Counted from the first letter of the stretch, positions 35,463 to 44,372 are shown. The stretch is 64,000 nt of DNA from an uncultured Clostridium sp. (GCF_900769625.1 NZ_CAAGHK010000013.1:57095-121094); one strand, 5' to 3'. Notes: generated from the letters alone by a model not told the origin. Made by a program: numbers and translations.

Positions 35463-36857
35463 ATGAGTAATAAAAAAGATATTGATAAAAATGCATGGAC
35501 AAAATATACAACTAAGCAGGTGGAAGAAATTTTTCAATTCTGCGATGGATATAAAGATTTTATGTCAAAATGCAAGACAGAAAGAGAATGTACTAAAGAA
35601 ATAATAAGACTTGCAGAAGAAAACGGTTATGAAAATGCAGATGAAATAATCAAAAGCAACAAGAAATTAAAAGCAGGAGATAAGATTTATTTCAATAATA
35701 AAGGAAAGACTGTCGCATTATTTATTATTGGAAATGAAAATATGGAAGCTGGTTTAAAAATATTAGGTGCTCATATCGATTCACCTAGACTTGATTTAAA
35801 ACAGAATCCTCTATATGAAGACAGCGAATTATCTCTTCTAGATACGCATTATTATGGTGGGATAAAGAAATATCAATGGGTTACATTGCCATTAGCTCTT
35901 CATGGTGTTGTTGTTAAAAAGGATGGAACTGTAATTGATATATGTATTGGTGAAGATGAAAATGATCCAGTTGTAGGTGTTTCTGATTTGCTTGTCCATT
36001 TATCAAGTGAGCAGCTTACTAAAAAGGCTGCTAAAGTAATTGAAGGTGAAGACTTAAATGTATTAGTAGGAAGCATGCCTTTAAAGGGAACTGAAAAAGA
36101 AGCTGTAAAAGCAAATATATTAGAAATTCTAAAAGATAAATATGATATTGAAGAAGATGATTTCTTATCTGCTGAAATAGAAGTAGTTCCTGCTGGAAAA
36201 GCAAGAGATTACGGATTAGACAGAAGCATGATTATGGCTTATGGACATGATGACAGAGTATGTTCGTATACTTCGATGATGGCAATGTTTGATATTAAAG
36301 AAACTGATAAAACATGCTGTTGTCTTTTAGTTGATAAAGAAGAAATAGGCAGCGTAGGGGCAACAGGAATGCAGTCAAGATTCTTTGAAAATGCTGTTGC
36401 AGAAGTTATCGACAGATATGAAGGATATTCCGATTTAAAACTTAGAAGATGTCTTGCAAATTCAAAGATGCTTTCATCAGATGTAAGTGCTGCATTTGAT
36501 CCTAATTATCCAGGTGTAATGGAAAAGAAAAATTCAGCTTTCTTTGGAAGGGGAATGGTATTTAATAAATACACTGGTGCCAGAGGAAAATCAGGATGTA
36601 ATGATGCAAATGCTGAATACATGGCTGAACTTAGAAATATAATGGATAAACATGATGTTTCATTCCAGACAGCTGAACTTGGAAAAGTTGATGCTGGTGG
36701 CGGCGGAACAATAGCATATATATTAGCTCAATATAACATGGAAGTAATAGATTGTGGAGTTGCACTTCACAATATGCATGCACCATGGGAAGTAGCAAGT
36801 AAGGTTGATATATATGAAACAATGAAGGGATATAGAGCATTCCTTATTGAAGCTTAA
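35463..36857 (+). CDS. M18-family aminopeptidase
   Basis: Dinuclear zinc aminopeptidase of the M18 family (464 residues) that trims N-terminal residues from peptides. Metal-binding and catalytic regions seen: GAHIDSPRLDLKQNP, GHDDRVCSYTSMMAM, DKEEIGSVGATGMQS, and HNMHAPWEVASKVDIYE at the C-terminus. AAGGAG lies before ATG 35463. It follows hprK by 27 bases; the operon ynzC-hprK-aminopeptidase ends in a strong terminator. Confidence 0.93.
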   Translation: MSNKKDIDKNAWTKYTTKQVEEIFQFCDGYKDFMSKCKTERECTKEIIRLAEENGYENADEIIKSNKKLKAGDKIYFNNKGKTVALFIIGNENMEAGLKILGAHIDSPRLDLKQNPLYEDSELSLLDTHYYGGIKKYQWVTLPLALHGVVVKKDGTVIDICIGEDENDPVVGVSDLLVHLSSEQLTKKAAKVIEGEDLNVLVGSMPLKGTEKEAVKANILEILKDKYDIEEDDFLSAEIEVVPAGKARDYGLDRSMIMAYGHDDRVCSYTSMMAMFDIKETDKTCCCLLVDKEEIGSVGATGMQSRFFENAVAEVIDRYEGYSDLKLRRCLANSKMLSSDVSAAFDPNYPGVMEKKNSAFFGRGMVFNKYTGARGKSGCNDANAEYMAELRNIMDKHDVSFQTAELGKVDAGGGGTIAYILAQYNMEVIDCGVALHNMHAPWEVASKVDIYETMKGYRAFLIEA

Positions 36858-36866
36858 TATTAAAGA

Positions 36867-36917
36867 TAAAAAAGATACTGTAATCAGCTTTGATGGTGAT
36901 TACAGTATCTTTTTTAT
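36867..36917. terminator. Strong bidirectional terminator
   Basis: AAAAGATACTGTAATCA pairs perfectly with TGATTACAGTATCTTTT, with T-tracts in both directions. It serves the aminopeptidase operon and the convergent PHP gene. Confidence 0.92.
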
Positions 36918-37766
36918 CTATTTATTATTATCATATGAAATATCTAAAGCAGTTAGTAATGATTTTAGTTGACACTCTGTCATATGCATGCAGCCGATAT
37001 CACCGTGTCTTGTATCATTTACAATATCACCATGAAAATCTGAGCCACATGAAGTCAGCAGGTTATTGTTTTCTACAATTTTAAGATAGTAATCTGTTTC
37101 CTGCTCAGTATTTTGAAAATATATTGCTTCGATTCCATCAAAATTCATCTTTAAAAATTCGTCTATTGAAGAATTTTTTATTAGTTTTGGATGAGCAAGA
37201 AAAACTAGTGCATTATATTTTTTTAAAAGATTAACGCCATCTTCTGTTGAAAGCTTTAATGTAGGTACATAAGCTTTGCAGCCTTTTCCAATGAAGTTAT
37301 CAAAAATATAATCATTTGAATAGTCATATCCTGCATCTATGATAGTTCTTGCAATGTGAGGTCTTGCTACAGTATCTTTGGAGTGCTTAGTAATATCATC
37401 AAAATTAATGTATATCTGAAATTCTTCTGCAAGTTTTTGAATAATCTGTTTTGCTCTTAAAATTCGATGATTTTTAATTTTATTAAGTTCATCTACAAGC
37501 TCCTGATTTTTATACGTATCTCCTTTAAAGAAACCAAGAATATGTACACTTTCGCCATTATGCTGTGTTGATAATTCAATTCCAGGTATTATTCTGATTT
37601 TCTGTATAATTCCTTCAGCAATTGATTCGTACAGACCAGTTAATGTATCGTGATCTGTAATTGCAAGAAATTTAACATCATTCATTTTAGCACGTCTCAC
37701 AATATCCTTTGGTGATAGAAGTCCGTCTGATGCTGATGTGTGAACATGGAAATCTACTTTAACCAT
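36918..37766 (-). CDS. PHP-domain metal-dependent phosphoesterase
   Basis: 282-residue PHP protein with all four motifs: HVHTSASDG, ITDHDTL, PGIELST, and the C-terminal GSDFHG. The length and IRRAKMNDVKFLAITDH region fit the YciV/nucleoside 3',5'-bisphosphate phosphatase-like group (TrpH family); the substrate is inferred only. ATG 37766 follows GGGAGGG; an in-frame upstream ATG 37784 has no ribosome site. Confidence 0.88.
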   Translation of the reverse strand: MVKVDFHVHTSASDGLLSPKDIVRRAKMNDVKFLAITDHDTLTGLYESIAEGIIQKIRIIPGIELSTQHNGESVHILGFFKGDTYKNQELVDELNKIKNHRILRAKQIIQKLAEEFQIYINFDDITKHSKDTVARPHIARTIIDAGYDYSNDYIFDNFIGKGCKAYVPTLKLSTEDGVNLLKKYNALVFLAHPKLIKNSSIDEFLKMNFDGIEAIYFQNTEQETDYYLKIVENNNLLTSCGSDFHGDIVNDTRHGDIGCMHMTECQLKSLLTALDISYDNNK

Positions 37767-37939
37767 ACAGTATAACCCTCCCATATATTTTTATTTATCT
37801 AAGTAATAGTTATGTATTTTCTGAATGTATGTATATATTAAGTATTTAATACTATTTATCAGATTTAAATTTTAATAATATGATAACACAATCTTAACAA
37901 TAAAAGTATAGAAATTTATAGCAATTAATATGCATATAT

Positions 37940-37992
37940 ATTACAATTGACAGTTGATAATTGAAAATTGAGGTGAAAATCCTTACAGTATT
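37940..37992. repeat. Dispersed intergenic repeat copy
   Basis: The reverse complement reads AAGGATTTTCACCTCAATTT and CAATTATCAACTGTCAATTG, matching 60474-60535 at about 70% over 50 bases. It lies in the 37767-38131 gap, which otherwise holds only AT-rich sequence and the minus-strand terminator at 38027. Confidence 0.65.
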
Positions 37993-38026
37993 TTTTTATT
38001 ATATGTTGGATATATTAAGAATTTTC

Positions 38027-38072
38027 ATAATAAAAAATAATAAAGTACTGCAGAGTAAATATCGGCAGTACT
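38027..38072 (-). terminator. Terminator of the lipoprotein gene
   Basis: AGTACTGC pairs with GCAGTACT. On the minus strand it is followed by a T-rich run, 60 bases after the lipoprotein stop. Confidence 0.75.
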
Positions 38073-38131
38073 AAAGTCCAGCTGTTTTTAATTTTTACTA
38101 GGAAAGCAGAAATCATGAATTGATATTTATA

Positions 38132-38623
38132 TCAGCTTTTTGAAACAGGTTTGTTTTGTATATGAGTACAGAAGTCCATAAGATTATAATGAAGAGGCAG
38201 ACTGCTCATAGAAACAATATCCTCTTCGTAACTTCCATCCCATGGTGAAACAGAAATTATAGACGAATCATATACGCGGATTAAAAATTTAGTATTATCA
38301 TCAAATGATACTATAAGTCTGAAGGCTTCTCTGATTTCAGGTTTAGATTCATATGGCAGGTAATCTTCTTCAGTAATCGAGTTAAGGAAACTATCAATTA
38401 TTATAGTTTCATCTTTATTGATTTTAATATCTTTATATAAATTTGTATCAAAAACTGATAAAGAAAAGTTTTCATTATTCAGTATTTTATTTTTCAATTC
38501 ATCAGTGTAATAATGATTGCTTGGTTTTGAAGTAAAACTTATGTATTTAGAATTTTGAGAAATACATCCATTTAAACTGAAAACCAAAAAGATAATAAAT
38601 GGCAGTAAAACTTTTTTTAACAT
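38132..38623 (-). CDS. Small secreted lipoprotein of unknown function
   Basis: 163-residue protein with a type II signal peptide: KKVLLPFIIFLVFSLNGC, where LNGC is the lipobox. The mature part has DETIIIDSFLNSITEEDYLP and EIREAFRLIVSFDDNTKFLI, resembling small beta-rich clostridial lipoproteins such as DUF4883, from memory and not confirmed. It should sit on the outer face of the membrane. AGGAGG precedes ATG 38623. It stands between the PHP gene and the divergent pyruvate-kinase-like gene, with no clear operon partner. Confidence 0.75.
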   Translation of the reverse strand: MLKKVLLPFIIFLVFSLNGCISQNSKYISFTSKPSNHYYTDELKNKILNNENFSLSVFDTNLYKDIKINKDETIIIDSFLNSITEEDYLPYESKPEIREAFRLIVSFDDNTKFLIRVYDSSIISVSPWDGSYEEDIVSMSSLPLHYNLMDFCTHIQNKPVSKS

Positions 38624-38794
38624 ATATCCTCCTGTATATTAGCTTTAACCCTATTAATTTATTCATGACATAATATTTTTAGAACTTGTCAGAATGGTTA
38701 TTCTTACGTAAAAATATTAACTTATAAAACTAACAGTGATAATTATATTTCTTGATTAATATTAATAGACAGTAGTGATATTTTGGAGGAAGAC

Positions 38795-39829
38795 ATGTAT
38801 ATTATAGGTACAGTTGGACCAACAGTTAAGGACAGAACTGCACTGAAGGGCATAATCGATAATGGAGCCAATGCACTTAGATTCAACTTTGCTCATGGAA
38901 GTGATGATGAATTTCTTGAATTTCTGCAGACGGCCAGGGAAATAAAAAGTGATATAAAAATAATACTTGATGTTTCCGGGACAAAAATAAGAATATCAAA
39001 TAAGTTTCAATATATATATAAAGTCTATGACGGTGAAGAAATTATTTTCTGTGGAGAAGACAGATATGAAAAGATACGCACAACATTAAACAAATGCCGG
39101 ATTAAGATAATACCATTGAACATAAAGAACAATGTCCTATGTAAGAATAATTATAAAAATATTACAATAAAAGATAATACAATGATTTTTGAAGTTCTGG
39201 AAAAAAAGAATCAGTTCATAAAAGCTAAGGTTATAAAAGGCGGCATAGTTAGAAAAGGAAAGGGATGTAACATAAAAGACCTTGATAGAAGTGTCTTGTC
39301 TTTGAGCAGAGAAGACAAAAAAGCTATCCTTTGGGGCATAGATAATAATGTGGATATAATATGCCAGTCATTTGTTGAAAACATAGATGATATAGAATCC
39401 ATAAAAGATTTTATTGATGAACATAAAACAGAAGATACAAATATAAAGATATGGGCAAAGATTGAAACACTGAATGGTGTCAAGAACATTGATAATATTG
39501 TAAAAGATGCAGATGGAATAGTAATAGGAAGAGGAGATCTCATTCCTGAAACTTCAATAGAAGACACTCCTATGTATGAACATAGAATAATCAGAGAAGT
39601 ATCAAAAAATAAAAATAAAGACCTGATAATTGCAACACATCTTTTTAACAGCATGAAAGTTGGAAAGATGCCATATCTTGCGGAAGTAGAAAGTATATAT
39701 AATTTTATAAGAAGCGGAGTTAATGGTTTCTTACTGGCAGGAGAGACATCAGTTGGAAAAGCTCCAGTGAAAACTGTAAAATTTCTTAAGGATCTTATAT
39801 ATAAATATGAAATTACAATGAAATTATAA
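38795..39829 (+). CDS. Pyruvate-kinase-like protein without the C-terminal domain
   Basis: 344-residue protein with the pyruvate kinase (alpha/beta)8 barrel and inserted B domain, ending where the barrel ends (SVGKAPVKTVKFLKDLIYKY). Canonical enzymes have 470-590 residues. Preserved: R29 in LRFNFAHG, D59, KIET, RGDL and AGETSVGKAP. Changed: the phosphoenolpyruvate/metal motif TKGPEIR reads VSGTKIR, the K+ ligand Ser is A33, its Thr is V60, and SFVR is SFVE. Activity may therefore be altered or lost. ATG 38795 follows GGAGG. It is monocistronic, next to a divergent lipoprotein gene. Confidence 0.85.
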   Translation: MYIIGTVGPTVKDRTALKGIIDNGANALRFNFAHGSDDEFLEFLQTAREIKSDIKIILDVSGTKIRISNKFQYIYKVYDGEEIIFCGEDRYEKIRTTLNKCRIKIIPLNIKNNVLCKNNYKNITIKDNTMIFEVLEKKNQFIKAKVIKGGIVRKGKGCNIKDLDRSVLSLSREDKKAILWGIDNNVDIICQSFVENIDDIESIKDFIDEHKTEDTNIKIWAKIETLNGVKNIDNIVKDADGIVIGRGDLIPETSIEDTPMYEHRIIREVSKNKNKDLIIATHLFNSMKVGKMPYLAEVESIYNFIRSGVNGFLLAGETSVGKAPVKTVKFLKDLIYKYEITMKL

Positions 39830-39847
39830 AGAGATGATAGAAATAAT

Positions 39848-39893
39848 AATGCAGAAACATAATTACAATAATTAATTTATGTTTCTGCATTAA
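39848..39893. terminator. Bidirectional terminator
   Basis: AATGCAGAAACATAA pairs with TTATGTTTCTGCATT, lying between the convergent pyruvate-kinase-like and membrane-protein genes. Confidence 0.85.
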
Positions 39894-39900
39894 TTTGTTT

Positions 39901-40392
39901 TTATAAATATTTGTTAATACGATTAATAAAGAATGAGATTATTATAGTCATTGCATAATCGTATATAAGAAAAGCAGCTTGTGCCATAATGAACAGCAGC
40001 CATAATGCAATTTTAGCATTAAATCCTATCAAAGCACTAAAGAAATAATATATAACAAATAGAAGTATGTTAAAAACAGTCAGCTTTATTATTATTTCAA
40101 ATATAATATTATCAAGTTTCTCTATAAAGTATTTAATTATGCCGTATATACCAAAAAATGAAGTATAGAGCAATGCAATATTTATTGGTACAAAAAAGAA
40201 ACTAAGAATACTGCATGATAAGTAAACAAGAATAGTACTTTTTATAGAAGTACGTATAATTGAAACAGGTATTAAACATGATGCAATTGTCAGTATAGAA
40301 AAAGTGCTTATAGGAAGCAGAGAAGCTGAATATAAAATAGCAAGAGTAAGTGCAGTTATTATTCCACTTTGAGCAATATTACCAGCCTTCAT
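39901..40392 (-). CDS. Small polytopic membrane protein of unknown function
   Basis: 163-residue protein with about five or six hydrophobic helices (IAQSGIITALTLAILYSASL, then TILVYLSCSILSFFFVP, later LWLLFIMAQAAFLIYDYAM). The opening QSGIITALTLAILY resembles ECF S-type or DUF2232 membrane proteins, but the match is too weak to name. It follows the J-domain gene by 22 bases in the same direction, with GGAGG before ATG 40392, so it is the third gene of a DUF5685/J-domain/membrane operon. Confidence 0.8.
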   Translation of the reverse strand: MKAGNIAQSGIITALTLAILYSASLLPISTFSILTIASCLIPVSIIRTSIKSTILVYLSCSILSFFFVPINIALLYTSFFGIYGIIKYFIEKLDNIIFEIIIKLTVFNILLFVIYYFFSALIGFNAKIALWLLFIMAQAAFLIYDYAMTIIISFFINRINKYL

Positions 40393-40414
40393 AATAAACC
40401 TCCGTTAATATATT

Positions 40415-41053
40415 TTATAAGCATCCTATTAAGTCACCGCCTGTACATTCGCATAATGTATCAAGACACCATAAATTAATACAGCAGTCACACATGTCAT
40501 TATTATTCATACGTGTAGTTCTATAATATTGATTTGAATAATTATTTCCTCTTTGTCTTAAAGAATTCAAAGTCTGGCGGTATTCAAAATTATTAGGATC
40601 CATTGAGACAGCGGTATTTATATGATCAAGGGCAGAATCAAACCAGTTTTTATTGTACATTACAAGTCCATATAGATAGTGCCATTCAGCATTTCTGTTA
40701 GTTATGCTGTTTAACCTCTGTTCAGCATATGCATAATTACGTGATTGAATCATTCTTCTGATTTCTTGAAAATCTGCAAAGCCATTAGAATTTGAATAGC
40801 TGTTATTAGTGGTATTTGAATTATAATTGTAGTTTGAGGAAGAGGAACTGCTGTTGTATGAATTTGAGCCTCCTTCTTTAGTAAGCATTTCATATGCTTT
40901 ATTTATTTCGATGAGTTTTTCCTGAGCAAGTTCTTTTAGCGGATTATCTCCATATTGATCTGGGTGATATTTTTTTATAAGTTTTCTGTATGCACTTTTA
41001 ATTTCATCCTGACTTGCACCAGGATTTACTCCTAATATTTCGTATGGGTTCAT
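40415..41053 (-). CDS. J-domain (DnaJ-like) protein with Cys-rich tail
   Basis: 212-residue protein. Residues 1-65 form a J domain with HPD (KKYHPDQYG) and the helix I MNPYEILGVNPGASQDEIKSAY. A Ser/Asn/Tyr-rich low-complexity linker follows (about 70-100), then a TPR-like region (SRNYAYAEQRLNSI, DSALDHINTAVSMDPNN), and a tail with seven Cys in 23 residues (MCDCCINLWCLDTLCECTGG). It lacks the DnaJ zinc fingers, so it is a specialised J protein that probably recruits DnaK to an unknown client. The ATG is at 41053 after AAGGAGTGA; the stop of the upstream DUF5685 gene overlaps this site. Confidence 0.88.
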   Translation of the reverse strand: MNPYEILGVNPGASQDEIKSAYRKLIKKYHPDQYGDNPLKELAQEKLIEINKAYEMLTKEGGSNSYNSSSSSSNYNYNSNTTNNSYSNSNGFADFQEIRRMIQSRNYAYAEQRLNSITNRNAEWHYLYGLVMYNKNWFDSALDHINTAVSMDPNNFEYRQTLNSLRQRGNNYSNQYYRTTRMNNNDMCDCCINLWCLDTLCECTGGDLIGCL

Positions 41054-41054
41054 T

Positions 41055-41960
41055 TTATAAGTCACTCCTTTTGGTTTCATTAGTATTATCGGGATGATTA
41101 ATAACTTTTATGTATTTATCCATCAAACCAAGTTCTACAATATTGTATAAAATATCTTTATTTCTTTTCAGATCTAGCTGCATTAGATTTTCTTTTATAC
41201 TATATCCACAATTTAATATGGTAAATTCTATACGAGATTTGATAGATTCTATAAAATCGTCGTATATCATATTATCTTTATTATATAAAAAATTAATAGG
41301 ATTGAACTTATTTTGTTCCATATCCTTTTTTAAATCATCAAGGGCATCGATGAGATAAATCCATTTACCAATTGAATAGCCTAGTGTATAAAGTGTATTC
41401 CTCAGATTATCAGAGTCATCAGTTAATTCATAAGGGTAATTCTTAAGAACAGTACCTACTAATCTGCTGAATGGATCACAGATTTCATCTAAAGAACTGA
41501 AAGATTTATTTTGTTCTAATTCAGAGAGAACAGTTAAACATTTTTTTATTTCAAAATCAGTCTTCATAACAGAAGGTGGAATCTTTTTTCTGTAAGGACT
41601 TAATATTGAAGCAGAAATTTTACTTTTCAGAGTCTTATCATCCTCAACATCATCAACAAGTTTGTAATAAAAAAGAGCTATATTTATATATGCAGCATAT
41701 GATATAGATTTATTATTACTTATGACCATCTTTTTTTCACCAGGATGAAGGATGCATCTGTGAGATGAAACTTCAACTTCATCAGGATTAAGACCATCAA
41801 GGAGCAGTCCTAAAAAAGTCATGTCATAATTAAGTGATAGTCTAGGGATGTTTCCAAATTGATTTTTTATATGACAGCATAAGCCACAGTAGTAGCATTT
41901 GAATCTGGAAAAATCTTTTACTTTTAGTTCTCCCTTTAATGGAGTAACATATCCAAACAA
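41055..41960 (-). CDS. DUF5685-type protein with an N-terminal cysteine cluster
   Basis: 301-residue soluble protein. TTG 41960 after AAGGAGTG gives MFGYVTPLKGELKVKDFSRF, typical of DUF5685 proteins, followed by C22, C25, C28 and C29 in KCYYCGLCC and a further HRC near residue 80. The rest is helical (LGYSIGKWIYLIDALDDLKK, with Asp residues reminiscent of trans-isoprenyl-synthase-like folds). No function is known. It ends one base before the J-domain start and both have Cys-rich ends, so they may form one complex or share metal. Confidence 0.8.
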   Translation of the reverse strand: MFGYVTPLKGELKVKDFSRFKCYYCGLCCHIKNQFGNIPRLSLNYDMTFLGLLLDGLNPDEVEVSSHRCILHPGEKKMVISNNKSISYAAYINIALFYYKLVDDVEDDKTLKSKISASILSPYRKKIPPSVMKTDFEIKKCLTVLSELEQNKSFSSLDEICDPFSRLVGTVLKNYPYELTDDSDNLRNTLYTLGYSIGKWIYLIDALDDLKKDMEQNKFNPINFLYNKDNMIYDDFIESIKSRIEFTILNCGYSIKENLMQLDLKRNKDILYNIVELGLMDKYIKVINHPDNTNETKRSDL

Positions 41961-42194
41961 TAAAAACACTCCTTGTACAATTGTGATATTAATCATTATA
42001 TAATAATTATAAACTATATAATGAAGAAAGTTTATATATTGAAATAAATTTTCAGATAATATTAACATTTATCATTAAATATAAATATAAAGTAAACAAT
42101 TTTTACAACGATAAGTAAATAATGATGTCGACATTTAAGAAAAAATTAGAAATTAATTAACAAGAAAATAATTCTAAAAAAATTTTAAAAAGTA

Positions 42195-42223
42195 TTTACA
42201 ATGGATAATAATTATTATATAAT
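42195..42223 (+). promoter_or_regulatory. Rubrerythrin promoter with palindrome in the spacer
   Basis: TTTACA (42195-42200), 17-base spacer, TATAAT (42218-42223). ATAATAATTATTAT (42205-42218) is a perfect palindrome filling the spacer. It resembles a PerR box (TTATAATNATTATAA) without matching it exactly. PerR control of reverse rubrerythrins is known in Clostridium acetobutylicum. Confidence 0.6.
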
Positions 42224-42299
42224 AAAAACTGTCAAGAAGATGAATAAAGACAAAGAGATAATAAAAAAGTTAAATATAAATGTGTAGGAGGAATAGATT

Positions 42300-42842
42300 A
42301 TGAAGAAATTTGTTTGTACAGTGTGTGGATATGTTTATGAAGGTGAAACTGCACCAGAAAAGTGCCCAGTTTGTGGAGTAGGTGCTGAAAAGTTCATGGA
42401 ACAAAGTGGAGAAATGTCATGGGCTTCTGAACATGTAATAGGTGTAGCACAAGGTGCTTCAGAAGATATAATGGCTGATTTAAGAGCTAACTTTGAAGGA
42501 GAATGCTGCGAAGTTGGTATGTACTTAGCAATGTCTAGAGTTGCTCACAGAGAAGGATACCCAGAAATTGGTATGTATTATGAAAAAGCTGCTTACGAAG
42601 AAGCAGAACATGCAGCTAAATTTGCTGAATTATTAGGAGAAGTTGTAACTAACTCAACTAAGAAGAACTTAGAATTAAGAATTGAAGCAGAAAATGGAGC
42701 TACTGCTGGTAAGACTGACTTAGCTAAGAGAGCTAAAGCTGCAAACTTAGATGCTATCCATGATACAGTTCATGAAATGGCAAGAGATGAAGCTAGACAC
42801 GGAAAAGCTTTTGCAGGCTTATTAAACAGATATTTCGCATAA
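42300..42842 (+). CDS. Reverse rubrerythrin (NADH peroxidase)
   Basis: 180-residue enzyme with an N-terminal rubredoxin domain (CTVCGYVYEG and CPVCGVGAEKF, four Cys for one iron) followed by a diiron ferritin-like domain with ExxH-type motifs (YEEAEHAAKFAELLGE, MARDEARHGKAF). This reversed domain order defines reverse rubrerythrins, which reduce hydrogen peroxide with electrons from NADH. GGAGG lies before ATG 42300. Its codon choice and strong promoter suggest high expression, and a PerR-like palindrome overlaps the promoter. Confidence 0.95.
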   Translation: MKKFVCTVCGYVYEGETAPEKCPVCGVGAEKFMEQSGEMSWASEHVIGVAQGASEDIMADLRANFEGECCEVGMYLAMSRVAHREGYPEIGMYYEKAAYEEAEHAAKFAELLGEVVTNSTKKNLELRIEAENGATAGKTDLAKRAKAANLDAIHDTVHEMARDEARHGKAFAGLLNRYFA

Positions 42843-42951
42843 GATAAATCCCATATAATTAAAAGATAATATTATTATATTGAATTACCCTATTCAATAG
42901 ATATGTATTTAAAATTTAATAAAACCCATATAAATCCCTTATAATTTATAG

Positions 42952-42990
42952 AAGCGTATATGAAATCCCCATTTTCATATACGCTTTTTA
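42952..42990 (+). terminator. Terminator of the rubrerythrin gene
   Basis: AAGCGTATATGAAA pairs with TTTCATATACGCTT, followed by TTTTTA. Confidence 0.88.
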
Positions 42991-43082
42991 GTTATAGAAA
43001 TTAAAGAACAAGACATTGAAATATATAAATATAATGGGTTTGAATAGAGAAGATAAAGAGTGTGGGAAAATTTTGAAAAAAT

Positions 43083-43110
43083 AAAAGCCTAAAAGGAATT
43101 TAGACTTTTA
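43083..43110 (-). terminator. Terminator of the macrodomain gene
   Basis: AAAAGTCTAAA/TTTTAGGCTTTT read on the minus strand, followed by ATTTTTT, about 20 bases after the stop. Confidence 0.75.
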
Positions 43111-43128
43111 TTTCTGCATGATATGATA

Positions 43129-43806
43129 CTATTCTGTTGTCACATTATCTGAAGGATAATATTTTTCTAACTGGCTGTTAAATGCATCAAAAGTTTTCTG
43201 ATCATAGCATATCATTGCTATTTCCTCAAATTTATCTGGATTTTCATTTATAAATGACATAATTTCATCAAGTGCAATTTTACTTGCTTCATCAAGTGGA
43301 TATCCATAAGCACCAGTACTGATAGAAGGAAAAGCTATTGTTTTGATAGGATGCTCATCAATGTACATGTTTAAATCAGACACTATGTTTTCTTTTTTCT
43401 TAGTTCCTATAAATCCAGCGGCATCAAAAAGATAAAGATTGTCATTAAGTATTTTCATATTTTGTTTTAAATATATATCTGCATAATTGGCAGCAACTTT
43501 CAAAGCAGAACTATAAGCACGCTTTAGATATTTTTCTTCCGAACCATTATTTCTGAAAATAGGACCTACAGTGTGTATTATCCAATAAATTCCTCGTTCA
43601 ACAAGGTTATAGGACTGAGTAATCTTTGCGTTACCAGTTAAGCAGCCTTTTAACCGACGACATTCACCTAAAAGTTCATTTCCACTTGCTTTATGAATGC
43701 TGCCATCAACACCGCCACCTCCAAGAAGAGATGTGTTAGCAGCATTTACAATTGCATCAAACTTTAATTTTGTTATATCTCCTAATAGTATTTTAAATTT
43801 TGTCAA
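43129..43806 (-). CDS. Macrodomain ADP-ribosyl hydrolase-like protein
   Basis: 225-residue macrodomain protein with GDITKLKFDAIVNAANTSLLGGGGVDG (ADP-ribose-binding loop 1), IHKASGNELLGECRRL and FPSISTGAYGYPLDEAS (loop 2), as in enzymes that remove ADP-ribose from protein or hydrolyse O-acetyl-ADP-ribose. Compared with the common 170-190 residue form, it has about 40 extra residues between the central helix and loop 2 (YADIYLKQNMKILNDNLYLF onward). TTG 43806 after GAGGTG is preferred to GTG 43815, which lies in that site. Confidence 0.9.
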   Translation of the reverse strand: MTKFKILLGDITKLKFDAIVNAANTSLLGGGGVDGSIHKASGNELLGECRRLKGCLTGNAKITQSYNLVERGIYWIIHTVGPIFRNNGSEEKYLKRAYSSALKVAANYADIYLKQNMKILNDNLYLFDAAGFIGTKKKENIVSDLNMYIDEHPIKTIAFPSISTGAYGYPLDEASKIALDEIMSFINENPDKFEEIAMICYDQKTFDAFNSQLEKYYPSDNVTTE

Positions 43807-44059
43807 ATTAATCACCTCATATTTGTATCCTATAAATTCTCTTACTTAATAGTTTACACTTATTTTTGCAAAATAAAAACAATTTATTTACAAAAAATGT
43901 AAATAAATTTATTGACTTTAGAAATATAATATTTTATATGTTAATTGATTAATATCATTATGAAAGATTTTCTTATTTTAAGTTCTAATATTTGAAGTGA
44001 TGACATAGCAATAATATATATTCTATAAAAAATTTTTATTCAGCAGGGAGTGAAAATAT

Positions 44060-44281
44060 TTGGAAGATAGTATATCAAGCTATTCAGCTGCATTAATTAA
44101 AATGATAATGGATTTAAAAGAAGTAAGTTATTATGAGATAAGCACATATTTTAAAAAACATAAAATTTATCCCAATGCTAAAGAATTAAAAGATTTCAAT
44201 CTCAATAATGAACTTGATAAACTTGAGAGAATGGGGATAATAAGAATTGAAGAAGGAATGATAATATTTCAGGAAATTTGA
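44060..44281 (+). CDS. Small hypothetical protein
   Basis: 73-residue basic-acidic cytoplasmic protein that I do not recognise. Residues SSYSAALIKMIMDLKEVSYY and LDKLERMGIIRIEEGMIIFQ suggest three short helices and a terminal beta hairpin, as in small winged-helix proteins. The TTG start at 44060 has a good GGGAGTGA site and a terminator follows the stop, which supports a real gene. Confidence 0.65.
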   Translation: MEDSISSYSAALIKMIMDLKEVSYYEISTYFKKHKIYPNAKELKDFNLNNELDKLERMGIIRIEEGMIIFQEI

Positions 44282-44320
44282 ATCAGACAGTATTTAAACA
44301 TTCTTTACAAATAATAAAGA

Positions 44321-44372
44321 TGAATCTAGAATAATAAATATAACCATAATTATTCTAGAGTTATTTTTGTAG
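44321..44372 (+). terminator. Terminator after the small gene
   Basis: CTAGAATAAT pairs with ATTATTCTAG, followed by AGTTATTTTTG. Confidence 0.75.
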
